Shown here one piece after another: positions 42,537-52,662 of a stretch of DNA of 64,000 nt. Positions within the stretch are counted from its first letter, which is position 1. Every line of letters begins with the position of its first letter. The stretch lies in assembly GCA_965220505.1 (NCBI GenBank), contig CBDCQE010000001.1, forward strand, positions 124,001 to 188,000, written 5' to 3'. This DNA is from Bin87 sp965220505. Its GTDB lineage: Bacteria > Chloroflexota > Dehalococcoidia > Lucifugimonadales > UBA3495. The position numbers were made by a program, and so were the translations under genes. Below the pieces are notes generated by a model that worked only from the letters and a program-made list of their open reading frames with translations, had not been told where the DNA came from and ran no database searches.

Positions 42537-42884
42537 ATGGTTAAAGCGTACGTCCAAATCACAATTGAAACCGAAGAAAGGGCTGACCGTTGGGCCTGTC
42601 GCTCCCCGGAGCTTGGGTTCATCGTGTACGGCGTAACCCGCGAAGCGGCCAGGGGCGAGGTGAACAAGGCGGTTACCGCCCTGCTGGCCAGTTTCCACGG
42701 GGACATCGAAGCCATCGAGCGTTTTCTCACCAAGCGCGGGGTGCCTTACTACAGGATTGAGCGTGAGCAACGGGACGAGCCCGACGCGGTAACGCAAACC
42801 TCGCCCGAAAACAGGCGCGTCGACACCCCAAGTCACGGGGGGACGGAGGCGGAAACGAGCCTGGAGGAGGTATTGATTGCCTAG
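42537..42884 (+). CDS. HicB-like small protein (possible antitoxin)
   Basis: 115 residues from the ATG at 42537 (AAGGTGG upstream). The N-terminal fold resembles the HicB half-RNase H: 'VQITIETEERADRWACRSPELGFIVYGVTREAARGEVNKAVTALLA' (compare the HicB pattern C-P-E-L ... G-x-T-x-E-E-A). The C-terminal tail is polar. Overlaps the next gene by eight bases, so the two form one unit. An antitoxin role is inference. Confidence 0.6.
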   Translation: MVKAYVQITIETEERADRWACRSPELGFIVYGVTREAARGEVNKAVTALLASFHGDIEAIERFLTKRGVPYYRIEREQRDEPDAVTQTSPENRRVDTPSHGGTEAETSLEEVLIA

Positions 42885-43122
42885 CGGTCGAAACCTCAGT
42901 TGGCTAGAAGTTACCGGCATACTCGGCCGGCTCGATATCCAGCAAGTGGAGCGCTTCGGAGCATATGCGGTTTATGTGGGCAGCCAGGATGACAGCACAA
43001 TAATAATCACCACCGACGATTGGGACATACCGTTTGACGACCTGGCGTTCATTCTGTCCAAGATAGGTATCAGCACGGTTGAGATAGAGGCGGCATTGGA
43101 ATCTCTCTACAGTGATCATTGA
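42877..43122 (+). CDS. Small protein paired with the HicB-like gene
   Basis: 81 residues from a TTG with GGAGGAGG upstream. Contains 'FGAYAVYVGSQDDSTIIITTDDWDIPFDDLAFILSKIGIS' and an acidic C terminus. It does not look like HicA, the usual partner of HicB (no G-S-H motif). The overlap with the upstream gene and the terminator that follows make a two-gene unit clear; the function is not known. Confidence 0.5.
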   Translation: MPSGRNLSWLEVTGILGRLDIQQVERFGAYAVYVGSQDDSTIIITTDDWDIPFDDLAFILSKIGISTVEIEAALESLYSDH

Positions 43123-43136
43123 CGGTACGCGGCAAC

Positions 43137-43177
43137 AAAAGGGCCGGCGGTCATGGGTTCGACCGCCGGCCCTTTTT
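43137..43177. terminator. Bidirectional terminator between the HicB-like pair and the second P450
   Basis: Perfect 12-bp stem 43141-43152 with 43161-43172 (GGGCCGGCGGTC), flanked by AAAA on the left and TTTTT on the right. It can end transcription in both directions, as the two neighbours converge. Confidence 0.9.
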
Positions 43178-43205
43178 CTGGCCTGTTATTCCGGGGATGA
43201 CGATG

Positions 43206-44477
43206 CTAGGCGCTCGTGACCTTCACGGGCAGGCTCTCCACCGCGCGGAAGGTGAGGACGTGGTCGTACTCGACCTCTTCCACCGGGATCTCAAGCTCGA
43301 CCTTCTCGAACCGGTTGGCCAGGTTGCGGAAGATCTCCTGACCCTCCAGCCGAGCCAGGGTGGCGCCGAGGCAGTGATGGACCCCGCTGCCAAAGGCGAC
43401 GTGCTGGTTCGGGTACCGTTCGATGTCAAAGTCATCGGCACGGTCGAAGACCTTGGGGTCGCGGTTGGCGCCAGGAATGAACCAGCGGACCCGGTCATTC
43501 TTCTTGATCAACTGGCCGTTCAGCTCGATGTCATCCGTCGCGATACGCTGGATTGAGCGCACCGGAGAGTCGTACCGGAGGGCTTCTTCAGTGGCGCGGA
43601 CGGTCTTCCCTTCGGGATCGGACTTGAGGATCGCCCACTGTTCGGGATGCTGGGTGAAAGCCAGCGTGCCGTTGCAGATCAGGTTGATGGTGGTCTCGTG
43701 TCCGGCGGACAGCAACAGCATGATGTTGTTGACGGTCATGTCCCGGTTGAACACGCCCTGCCGCTCACCTTCGCAGACTACGGACATCAGGTCGGTGGCA
43801 TCGAAATTCTCGGGACTGTTGACCCGGTCTTCCACCATCGGCGCGATGAAGTCCTGGAGGTTTCGCACCGCCTGGGTCAGCGGCTTCATGCGGTCCGGAC
43901 CCTCGCGGTTCAGGAAGCGCAGGTCTTTGGCCAGTTCGCGGAGGCGCTCCCGCTCGCTGTCCGGAATGCCCAGCATCCGCGCGATGACCAGCAGAGGCAG
44001 CGGCGTGGCCAAGTCGGCCATCACGTCCATGCGACCCTTGGCTTCCACGGCGTCCAGCAACTCGTCGATGGCCGACTGCACCAGCGGCCGCCACATCTCG
44101 ATGGATTTGGGGGTGAAGTAGCCGTGCATCACTCGGCGCATGTCGATGTGGTCCGGGCCGGAGACGTCCGGGTTGTACCGCTTCTGGTCGTGCTGGATGA
44201 ACCGGGAAACCTGCCACTTCTTGATGAAGTTGTAGAGTTCCATGTCGTCTTCATCAATTGGTGGGTTGGGCGCGCGGGTGTCCCGGGCGTACACGCTGGA
44301 CGAGAACGCCTCGGGGTGGCGGGTGACCCACACCAGATGTTCCCACGAGGTGATCATCCACACCTCGAACTGCTCGTTGTAATAGACCGGCTCGTGCTCT
44401 CGCAGCCGATTGTAAAAGTCGTACGGCTTGTAGATCGCTTCCGGCGAAAACGGATTGTCGTTGAAGGTGGTTACCAT
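43206..44477 (-). CDS. Cytochrome P450 (second of four)
   Basis: 423 residues. A-G-H-E-T-T at 258-263, E-x-x-R around 298-301, haem loop ending with Cys369 in F-G-S-G-V-H-H-C-L-G. Very close to the third P450: both share 'IKKWQVSRFIQHDQKRYNP', 'MRRVMHGYFTPKS' and 'DVMADLATPLPLLVIARMLG'. The two are most simply a recent tandem duplication. Own -10 box upstream and terminator downstream. Confidence 0.96.
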   Translation of the reverse strand: MVTTFNDNPFSPEAIYKPYDFYNRLREHEPVYYNEQFEVWMITSWEHLVWVTRHPEAFSSSVYARDTRAPNPPIDEDDMELYNFIKKWQVSRFIQHDQKRYNPDVSGPDHIDMRRVMHGYFTPKSIEMWRPLVQSAIDELLDAVEAKGRMDVMADLATPLPLLVIARMLGIPDSERERLRELAKDLRFLNREGPDRMKPLTQAVRNLQDFIAPMVEDRVNSPENFDATDLMSVVCEGERQGVFNRDMTVNNIMLLLSAGHETTINLICNGTLAFTQHPEQWAILKSDPEGKTVRATEEALRYDSPVRSIQRIATDDIELNGQLIKKNDRVRWFIPGANRDPKVFDRADDFDIERYPNQHVAFGSGVHHCLGATLARLEGQEIFRNLANRFEKVELEIPVEEVEYDHVLTFRAVESLPVKVTSA

Positions 44478-44546
44478 TGGTTGTACCTCCGGTGGTACTT
44501 TGACGCGGCTGCCGGCATTGTGCCCGCAACCCTTGTTGATTGGCCG

Positions 44547-44552
44547 ATTATA
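44547..44552 (-). promoter_or_regulatory. -10 box for the second P450 gene
   Basis: TATAAT on the minus strand followed by CGGCC, about 70 bases before the ATG. Confidence 0.5.
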
Positions 44553-44626
44553 ACCGATTTTCGCATCGCTGGTAGACGTTCGCGTCTAAATTCGCACCAA
44601 CCCGGGCCACCTCGGGCGCGCTCAGC

Positions 44627-44666
44627 AAAAGGCGGCAGGGACGGGCATGACACCCATCCCTGCCGC
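44627..44666 (-). terminator. Terminator of the third P450 gene
   Basis: Fourteen-bp stem (44632-44645 with 44653-44666, one G-U pair in the transcript), seven-base loop, then a CTTTT run on the minus strand. Confidence 0.75.
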
Positions 44667-44693
44667 TCAGAAATCCGGATGACCGGCGCGTCG

Positions 44694-45953
44694 TCAGGCG
44701 TTGGTCACCTTGACCGGCAGCGTCTCCAGGGCGCGCAGGCCGATCAGCTGGTCGTATTCCAGCGTCTCGGCCGGCACTTCCAGTTCCAGGCTCTCGAACC
44801 GGTTGGCTAGGTTCCGGAAGATCTCCTGACCCTCCAGCCGTGCCAGGGTCGCGCCCAGGCAGTGGTGGATGCCGCTGCCGAAGGCCACGTGCATGTTGGG
44901 GTAGCGCTCGACATCGAAGTCGTCCGCCCGGTCGAACACCTTGGGGTCGCGATTGGCCCCGGAGATGAACCAGCGCACCCGATCATTCTCCTTGATCTGC
45001 TGACCGTTGAGCTCCATGTCTTCCATGGCGATGCGCTGGATGGACTTCACCGGTGAGTCGTAGCGCAGGCACTCCTCGGTGGCCCGCACGGTCTTGCCCT
45101 CGGGGTCCGACTTCAGGATGGCCCACTGGTCCGGATGCTGTGTGAAGGCGAGCGTGCCGTTGCAGATGAGGTTGATGGTGGTTTCGTGGCCTGCGGAGAG
45201 CAGCAGCATCACGTTGTTGACCACCATATCGCGGTCGAAGATGCCACGACGCGCGCCCTCGGCAACCACCGAGATGAGATCGTCCTTGGGGTTGGCGATG
45301 CGCTCGTCGCACAACGGACCCAGATAGTCCTGCAGGTTCTGCACCGATTCGGACAGGGGACCCATGCGGTTCGGGCCGGTGCGGTTCAAATGACGCAGGT
45401 CCTTGGCCAGCCTGCGCATGATGGGGCGGTCGCTGTCCGGGATGCCCAGCATCCGCGCAATGACCAGCAGGGGCAGCGGCGTGGCCAAGTCGGCCATCAC
45501 GTCCATGCGGCCCTTTTCCTGCACCGCGTCGAGCAGTTCGTCGATAGCCGACTGGACCAGCGGCCGCCACATCTCCATGGACTTGGGGGTGAAGTAGCCG
45601 TGCATCACGCGGCGCATGTCCACGTGGTCGGCCCCGCTAACCCCGGGGTTGTAACGCTTCTGGTCGTGCTGGATGAACCGGGAGACCTGCCACTTCTTGA
45701 TGTAGTTGTAGATCTCCATGTCATCTTCGTCGATGGGCGGATTCGGCGGCCGGGGGTCCCGGGCAAAGACGCTGGAGGAGAAGACCTCCGGATGCCGGGT
45801 CACCCATACCAGGTGTTCCCAGTCGGTGACCATCCAGACCTCGTACTCCTCGTTGTAGTGTACCGGCTCCCACTCGCGCAGCCGCGCGAAGAATTCGTAG
45901 GGTTGGTACATCGCTTCCAGAGAGAATGGGTTGTCGTTGATAGTGCTAACCAT
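44694..45953 (-). CDS. Cytochrome P450 (third of four)
   Basis: 419 residues. A-G-H-E-T-T at 254-259, E-x-x-R (E293-E-C-L-R), Cys365 in F-G-S-G-I-H-H-C-L-G. Sister of the second P450 over the whole length; differences cluster at residues 175-230 and in 'EECLRYDSPVKSIQRIAMEDMELNGQQIKENDR', near substrate-recognition regions, so specificity may have changed after duplication (inference). Confidence 0.96.
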   Translation of the reverse strand: MVSTINDNPFSLEAMYQPYEFFARLREWEPVHYNEEYEVWMVTDWEHLVWVTRHPEVFSSSVFARDPRPPNPPIDEDDMEIYNYIKKWQVSRFIQHDQKRYNPGVSGADHVDMRRVMHGYFTPKSMEMWRPLVQSAIDELLDAVQEKGRMDVMADLATPLPLLVIARMLGIPDSDRPIMRRLAKDLRHLNRTGPNRMGPLSESVQNLQDYLGPLCDERIANPKDDLISVVAEGARRGIFDRDMVVNNVMLLLSAGHETTINLICNGTLAFTQHPDQWAILKSDPEGKTVRATEECLRYDSPVKSIQRIAMEDMELNGQQIKENDRVRWFISGANRDPKVFDRADDFDVERYPNMHVAFGSGIHHCLGATLARLEGQEIFRNLANRFESLELEVPAETLEYDQLIGLRALETLPVKVTNA

Positions 45954-46025
45954 TTCCTGCGACCTCCGATGTGCGACACGCGATTTGCCGACGAAATACG
46001 CAGCAAAAGCTCCAATGATGCGCCG

Positions 46026-46031
46026 ATTATA
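46026..46031 (-). promoter_or_regulatory. -10 box for the third P450 gene
   Basis: TATAAT on the minus strand followed by CGGCG, about 73 bases before the ATG. Confidence 0.5.
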
Positions 46032-46066
46032 TTCTTGCCGCGCCCGGTGCGCAAGCGATAAAGGCT

Positions 46067-46094
46067 GAGGCCCGGCGAATATTCGCCGGGCCTC
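46067..46094. terminator. Perfect 28-base palindrome, probable terminator of the fourth P450
   Basis: GAGGCCCGGCGAAT followed at once by its reverse complement (46067-46080 and 46081-46094). On the minus strand it is followed by AGCCTTTATC, a weak T-run. It separates the third and fourth P450 genes. Confidence 0.7.
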
Positions 46095-46121
46095 GTAACC
46101 CCGCAGGGAAATGTGAGCCGA

Positions 46122-47408
46122 TTACGACAGGTTCACCGGCAGCGTCTCCAGCGTCCGGAACGTGATGCTGGAAGTGTAGGTGAGGTCGTCCGGGTCGCAG
46201 TTCATGTTGAGGTTCGGGAACCGCTCGGCCAGGGCCTTGAAGGCTTCCTGCCCTTCGAGCCGGGCCAGAGTGGCGCCGAGACAGTGGTGGATGCCACTGC
46301 CGAAGGCCACGTGGGGGTTCGGGTACCGCTCAACGTCGAAGTCGTCGGGCCGGTCAAACACCTCGGGGTCGCGGTTGGCAGAGGTTACGAACCAGCGCAT
46401 CCGCTCGTCCTTCTGGATGAGCTTGCCGCCCAGTTCGACGTCCTCGCCGGCGATGCGGGTGATGGACTTGACCGGGGCGTCGTACCGCAGGCATTCCTCG
46501 GTGGCGCGGATCATCTTGCCGGCCGGGTCGGTCTTGAACAGTTCCCACTGGTCAGGGTGGGTCATGAACGCCCGGGTGCCGTTGCAGATCAGGTTGATGG
46601 TGGTCTCGTGACCGGCCAGGAGCAACAGGATCGCGTTGGCGACCACCTGCTCTTCGTCCATGATCCGTTGGCCGGCCGCGTTGGTCGTCCGGGCAGCGTC
46701 GGTCATCTTGTCCAGCAGGTCGCCGTTGGGGTTATCCAGACGGGCCTTGACCATGGGGCGCAGGTAGTCCTGAAGCTCGGTGATGCCCTCGGACAGCGGC
46801 TGCATCCGGTCGGCGTTGCCCCGGCCGATGAACAGCAACTTCTCGGCCAACGAGCGGATGAACTGCCGGTCGTAGGTCTCGATGCCCATCATGGCGGCGA
46901 TAACCAGCAGCGGCAGCGGCGTGGCGTAGTCGCGCATGACGTCCATGTGGCCGCGCTCTTCGGCCTCGTCCAGCAACTGCTTGATGGCCGACTGCACCAG
47001 CGGACGCCAGAGTTCCATGGCCTTCGGCGTGAAGTAGCCGTGGATCACTTTCCGCATGTCAGTGTGGTCCGGGCCGCCGTGCTCGCGAATGTGCTCGTGG
47101 GTGCTCACCGCCCGCCGGTCGGTCTGGATGAACCACTGGCTGAAGAAGTTCCGCACGTCCTCGTAGAGGCCCATGTCGGATTCGTCAATCGAGGGGTACG
47201 GAGGCAGCGGGTCCCGGTAGAACACCTCGGAAGAGAATGCCTCAGGCCGTCGGGTGACCCAGACCAAGTCCTTGTACTTGGTAATGACCCACAGCTTGTA
47301 GGGGTCGTTCCAGTGGACCGGGTCTTCCTCGCGCATCCGCCCGAAGTACGTATACGGGTCCTGGATGACTTCAGGGGAAAACAGGTTTTCGTTAAAGGTG
47401 GTAACCAT
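46122..47408 (-). CDS. Cytochrome P450 (fourth of four)
   Basis: 428 residues. A-G-H-E-T-T at 265-270, E-x-x-R, Cys376 in F-G-S-G-I-H-H-C-L-G. Shares the block structure of the other three but differs most in the 85-110 insert ('NFFSQWFIQTDRRAVSTHEHIREH') and 225-250. Also of the soluble bacterial class. Preceded by its own -10 box. Confidence 0.96.
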   Translation of the reverse strand: MVTTFNENLFSPEVIQDPYTYFGRMREEDPVHWNDPYKLWVITKYKDLVWVTRRPEAFSSEVFYRDPLPPYPSIDESDMGLYEDVRNFFSQWFIQTDRRAVSTHEHIREHGGPDHTDMRKVIHGYFTPKAMELWRPLVQSAIKQLLDEAEERGHMDVMRDYATPLPLLVIAAMMGIETYDRQFIRSLAEKLLFIGRGNADRMQPLSEGITELQDYLRPMVKARLDNPNGDLLDKMTDAARTTNAAGQRIMDEEQVVANAILLLLAGHETTINLICNGTRAFMTHPDQWELFKTDPAGKMIRATEECLRYDAPVKSITRIAGEDVELGGKLIQKDERMRWFVTSANRDPEVFDRPDDFDVERYPNPHVAFGSGIHHCLGATLARLEGQEAFKALAERFPNLNMNCDPDDLTYTSSITFRTLETLPVNLS

Positions 47409-47734
47409 AAAGTCCCTCCCGCTGACTTTTCATGGTCAAATTCGCCGCCGGGCATGGCGTGACCAGCGGCAATACTCGCCGCGTTTGCCCAATTGTAGCA
47501 ATCGCACTAATTGGGGTCAATTACGATTCGCGCATAGTAAGGTTGCGTTTGCATCGGAGTAACGAATGTGACGACGCTTCCTGATTCCTGCTCGGTCGTG
47601 TGGTGAAGCGGCGCGAGGGTCTCCCCGCTTGCCTTGCCTGAGCCTGACTGTGCTACAATCGGCCCACGAACCCGGTGAACCCGGGGCAAACCGCCCGGAA
47701 CCGACGGTCAATCAAATCCAGGGAGGTCCAAATC
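47409..47734. other. Divergent promoter region between the fourth P450 and the DsbA-like gene
   Basis: No gene seen. It holds a minus-strand -10 (TACAAT at 47492-47497) for the P450 and a plus-strand -10 (TACAAT at 47654-47659, followed by CGGCCC) for the DsbA-like gene. The latter leader, about 75 bases, contains two copies of GAACCCGG close together. Short open frames on the minus strand look unreal. Confidence 0.55.
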
Positions 47735-48367
47735 ATGGCCGAATCCGATTTCACCGTTTATTACGACTTTCGTTGACCCTTCGTGTACAACGCTGCCATG
47801 TGGTGGGCGAAAGTACGCGAGAATACTGACCACGAAATCGCCGTGGATCTGAAGCCATTCTCGCTGGTCCAAGTAAATCACGACAACAACAATGACGACG
47901 GTTTCAAGTACTGGGAGCAGGACGACTCGGACAACACCTTGCTCGAACTTCGCGCCGGCATCGCCGCGCAGCGCCAGGGCGAGGAGATCTTCGATCGCTT
48001 CTTCGTCAACCTGCTGCGGGCCCGGCACGAGGACCGCATCGACCTGACCGACGCGGACGCCATCAACGCCGTGGCCGAGGCCTCCGGCGTCGACATGGGC
48101 CAGTTCGCTGAAGACCTGGCCGACCCCGAAGTCCTGAAGGAGATCGGCGAGAGCCACACCGAGGCGGTGGAAGTCCACGGCGCCTTCGGCGTGCCTCTCT
48201 ACGTCTTCCCCAACGGCAACTCCGCCTTCGTGAAGATGTTCATTCCGTCCGACGACGAGTCGGGACCCATCTACGACAACCTGGTCGAGATGATGGCCGA
48301 CCACAAGCACGTCGGCGAGGTGAAGCGGCCGTCCCCGCCGTGGCCCTATGAGGGTGTGCGCGGGTAA
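47735..48367 (+). CDS. DsbA-family protein with in-frame TGA (predicted selenocysteine)
   Basis: 210 residues from the ATG at 47735 (GGGAGG upstream), if the TGA at 47774-47776 is read as selenocysteine at residue 14. The motif V-Y-Y-D-F-R-Sec-P-F-V-Y aligns with the D-x-x-C-P-[FW]-C active-site region of DsbA/FrnE-like thioredoxin-fold proteins, so Sec replaces the attacking Cys; the second Cys position is Val. Downstream comes the helical insertion and 'HGAFGVPLYVFPNG', the cis-Pro strand (G-V-P) of the fold. The frame is open on both sides of the TGA with normal codon use. A hairpin lies 14 bases downstream. If not recoded, the gene would be a pseudogene. The last 20 bases overlap rnc. Confidence 0.82.
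47791..47809 (+). promoter_or_regulatory. SECIS-like hairpin in the DsbA-like gene
   Basis: Imperfect stem (47791-47797 with 47802-47809, G-T pairs and one bulged G) with loop ATGT, 14 bases after the TGA, so the loop is 22-25 bases downstream, within the usual bacterial SECIS window. The stem is modest, so this site is tentative. Confidence 0.4.
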
Positions 48368-49097
48368 ACGCGCCTCACATCAAGTGAGTTCGCCCGGCGC
48401 ACATCGCCCGGTCGCCGAACTGGAACAAGCCCTGGGCCTGAGCTTTCGGGACCGGGGCTTGCTTATGCAGGCGCTGACGCACCGCTCGTACGTCAACGAG
48501 ACCGGGGGTTCGGACACCGATTCGTACGAACGTCTCGAGTTCCTCGGCGACGTTGTGGTTCGGCTCATCGTGAGCGAGGAGCTGTACCGCCGCCTGCCGG
48601 AGTGCGACGAGGGCGGGCTGACCCGACGCTGGACTGCGCTGCTGAGCCAGCGCGCCCTGGCGGCCGCGGCGCGGGATCTGGGCCTCGCCGAGTACGTTCT
48701 CGTCGGGCGCGGGTTCGAGGCTTCGGGCGGACGCAACGGCGACGCCGTGCTGGGCGACGTCATGGAATCGGTCATTGCCGCGATCTACCTGGACCAGGGG
48801 AACCGAGCCGCCCGCGATTTCGTCCTGTCGGCTCTGTCCGGGCCCGTGGCTGCGGCGTGCCAACCCGATTGGCGGCCCGACAACCCCAAGGCGGAACTCC
48901 AGGAACTTCTCCAGGGCCAGGGCCGACCCACCCCCGTCTACCGAGTGGTCGCGTCTTCAGGCCCCTCCCACCAGCCCAACTTCGACGTCGAGGTCGCCAC
49001 GGGAGAAGAGATCCTGGGATCGGGAACGGGGTCGAGCAAGAGCGCGGCAGAGGTCGCCGCAGCGCGCGCCGCCCTTGCGGCACTGACTCCCGGTTGA
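48348..49097 (+). CDS. rnc: Ribonuclease III
   Basis: 249 residues from the ATG at 48348, or 237 from a GTG at 48384; neither has a strong ribosome site. Endonuclease domain with 'DSYERLEFLGDVVVRLIVSEELY' and the second metal site 'LGDVMESVIAAIYLD', then a dsRNA-binding domain (about 175-245: 'NPKAELQELLQGQGRPTPVYRVV...FDVEV...GSGTGSSKSAAEVAAARAAL'). In the first signature the usual Ser of F-L-G-D-S-V-L is Val, but the Glu and Asp metal ligands are kept. Processes rRNA and mRNA. It overlaps the DsbA-like gene, so both are probably one unit. Confidence 0.95.
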   Translation: MRVCAGKRASHQVSSPGAHRPVAELEQALGLSFRDRGLLMQALTHRSYVNETGGSDTDSYERLEFLGDVVVRLIVSEELYRRLPECDEGGLTRRWTALLSQRALAAAARDLGLAEYVLVGRGFEASGGRNGDAVLGDVMESVIAAIYLDQGNRAARDFVLSALSGPVAAACQPDWRPDNPKAELQELLQGQGRPTPVYRVVASSGPSHQPNFDVEVATGEEILGSGTGSSKSAAEVAAARAALAALTPG

Positions 49098-49167
49098 TAT
49101 CCATCCTCCGCGACACGTTGCAGTCCAGGCTTTGGCGATCTACTCGCGAGGTTGCATACCCCGCCAT

Positions 49168-49196
49168 TTGATTGGCCCGGCGGCGGCGGCTATAAT
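49168..49196 (+). promoter_or_regulatory. Promoter of pdxS-pdxT
   Basis: TTGATT (49168-49173), 17-base spacer, TATAAT (49191-49196): the best-formed -35/-10 pair in the window. The ATG of pdxS is 39 bases downstream. Confidence 0.75.
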
Positions 49197-49235
49197 GGGC
49201 GCAAGCATTCGTTTTGTAATTGAGGAGGCGCGCAC

Positions 49236-50129
49236 ATGGTTGCTGACGTCCTGACCGGTACCTTTACCGTCAAATCCGGCCACGCCCAGATGCTCAAGGG
49301 TGGCGTCATTATGGACGTGGTCACCGCGGACCAGGCCCGCATCGCCCAGGAAGCTGGCGCTGTGGCCGTGATGGCCCTGGAAAGGGTGCCCGCGGATATT
49401 CGGGCCGACGGCGGCGTTGCACGCATGAGCGATCCGTCGATGATCGCCGAGATCATCAACTCCGTCTCCATTCCGGTCATGGCCAAGTGCCGCATCGGAC
49501 ACTTCGTCGAGGCGCAGATCCTGGAGGCCATGGGCGTGGACTATGTTGACGAGTCTGAGGTGCTGACCCCCGCCGACGAGCAGCACCACGTCTGGAAGCA
49601 CGATTTCACCGTCCCATTCGTCTGCGGCTGCCGCGACCTGGGAGAGGCCCTGCGCCGCGTCTCGGAAGGCGCCGCCATGATCCGCACCAAGGGCGAGGCT
49701 GGCACCGGTGACGTGGTGGAGGCCGTGCGCCACATGCGGGCGGTGCAGGACGCCATCCGCAAGCTCCGGAACCTGCCGGACGACGAATTGGTCGTTGAGG
49801 CCCGGGACATGCGCGTGAGCCTTGATCTGCTCATGCAGACCCGCGAGGAGGGCCGCCTGCCCGTGGTCAACTTCGCCGCCGGCGGCGTGGCCACGCCGGC
49901 CGACGCCGCACTCATGATGCAGTTGGGAGCCGATGGCGTTTTCGTGGGCTCGGGCATCTTCAAGTCCGGCGACCCGGTGCGCCGCGGTCATGCCATCGTC
50001 CAGGCGGTCACGCACTACAACGACCCGCACATCCTGGCCGACGTGTCCAAGGACCTGGGCGAGCCCATGGTGGGGCGCAGCGTTCGCGAGCTGTCCGATC
50101 AGGAACTGCTCGCCACCCGCAGCATCTGA
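49236..50129 (+). CDS. pdxS: Pyridoxal 5'-phosphate synthase, synthase subunit
   Basis: 297 residues of a very conserved family: 'MLKGGVIMDVVTADQARIAQEAGAVAVMALERVPADIRADGGVARMSDP', 'PVMAKCRIGHFVEAQILEAMGVDYVDESEVLTPADE', 'GEAGTGDVVEAVRHMR', 'NFAAGGVATPADAALMMQLGADGVFVGSGIF'. Makes PLP from ribose 5-phosphate, glyceraldehyde 3-phosphate and ammonia supplied by PdxT. Complete, with its own promoter. Confidence 0.98.
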   Translation: MVADVLTGTFTVKSGHAQMLKGGVIMDVVTADQARIAQEAGAVAVMALERVPADIRADGGVARMSDPSMIAEIINSVSIPVMAKCRIGHFVEAQILEAMGVDYVDESEVLTPADEQHHVWKHDFTVPFVCGCRDLGEALRRVSEGAAMIRTKGEAGTGDVVEAVRHMRAVQDAIRKLRNLPDDELVVEARDMRVSLDLLMQTREEGRLPVVNFAAGGVATPADAALMMQLGADGVFVGSGIFKSGDPVRRGHAIVQAVTHYNDPHILADVSKDLGEPMVGRSVRELSDQELLATRSI

Positions 50130-50186
50130 TCGGGTTCCCATCGGTACCAACTTGTCGAGCTCAAGTCAGAGAGGCCGTTCGGTTAG

Positions 50187-50807
50187 TTGAACATCGGCGT
50201 ATTAGCGGTTCAAGGCGATTTCGCGGAGCACTGCCATGTGCTCCGCAGCGTAGGCGTTACGGCCACCGAGGTGCGTCTGCCGAAGCACCTCGAAGGCTTG
50301 GACGGCCTCATCATTCCCGGAGGCGAGAGCACCACTCTCAGCCGGTTGATGTCGCTGTACGAGCTCCGCGAACCGGTGGCCGAGATGGCCAAGCGCGGCA
50401 AGGCGGTGTGGGGTACTTGCGCCGGCATGATCATGCTGGCGAATGAAATCACCGAGGAAGACCCGGTGCCGCTGGGGCTCATGGACGTGGGCGTACAGCG
50501 CAACGCCTTCGGTCGCCAGGTGGATTCCTTCGAGCAGGACTTGCACATCAAGGCGCTGGGTAACCGGGCGTATCACGCGATATTCATCCGCGCTCCCGTC
50601 ATTATCCGGGTTGGCGACCCGGTCGATGTCCTGGCGGCGCTCCCCGATGGGCGTCCGGTCGCGGTGCAACAGGGCAACATGCTGGCCACATCGTTCCACC
50701 CCGAACTCACCGCCGATGCCCGCATCCACCGCTATTTCGTTTCCCTGGCCGGCGGATCGGCCTTCGACCCGGAAGCGCCCCTCATCGATACGCCCCGTGT
50801 CCGCTAA
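50187..50807 (+). CDS. pdxT: Pyridoxal 5'-phosphate synthase, glutaminase subunit
   Basis: 206 residues from a TTG at 50187, with only a weak upstream site. Class I glutamine amidotransferase: 'GVLAVQGDFAEHCHVL', 'LIIPGGESTTLSRLM', catalytic Cys in 'VWGTCAGMIMLA', and the His/Glu pair in 'ATSFHPELTADARIHRYF'. Delivers ammonia to PdxS; spaced 57 bases downstream of it. Confidence 0.96.
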   Translation: MNIGVLAVQGDFAEHCHVLRSVGVTATEVRLPKHLEGLDGLIIPGGESTTLSRLMSLYELREPVAEMAKRGKAVWGTCAGMIMLANEITEEDPVPLGLMDVGVQRNAFGRQVDSFEQDLHIKALGNRAYHAIFIRAPVIIRVGDPVDVLAALPDGRPVAVQQGNMLATSFHPELTADARIHRYFVSLAGGSAFDPEAPLIDTPRVR

Positions 50808-50889
50808 CCCTCTCCACGCCGAATAACCTTTTGCACCCAAAGACCCCGTCACCATAGCTCAGCGAACGCAGCTCCACCGGGAGGCATAG

Positions 50890-52560
<1,671 letters not shown>

Positions 52561-52662
52561 CGACGTGTTGCCTGAAATGCGGGGCCATAATACGCATAAC
52601 GTCGTTTCCCGCTTCTGATACCCTGATGCCGTTACGCTGATACGCAATCGGGAGTCACGGCG

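Noticed and set aside
47735..48367. DsbA-like gene as a pseudogene or sequencing error at the TGA
   Set aside because: Frame and codon use are intact on both sides, the TGA is exactly at the catalytic position, and a second unrelated gene shows the same pattern.
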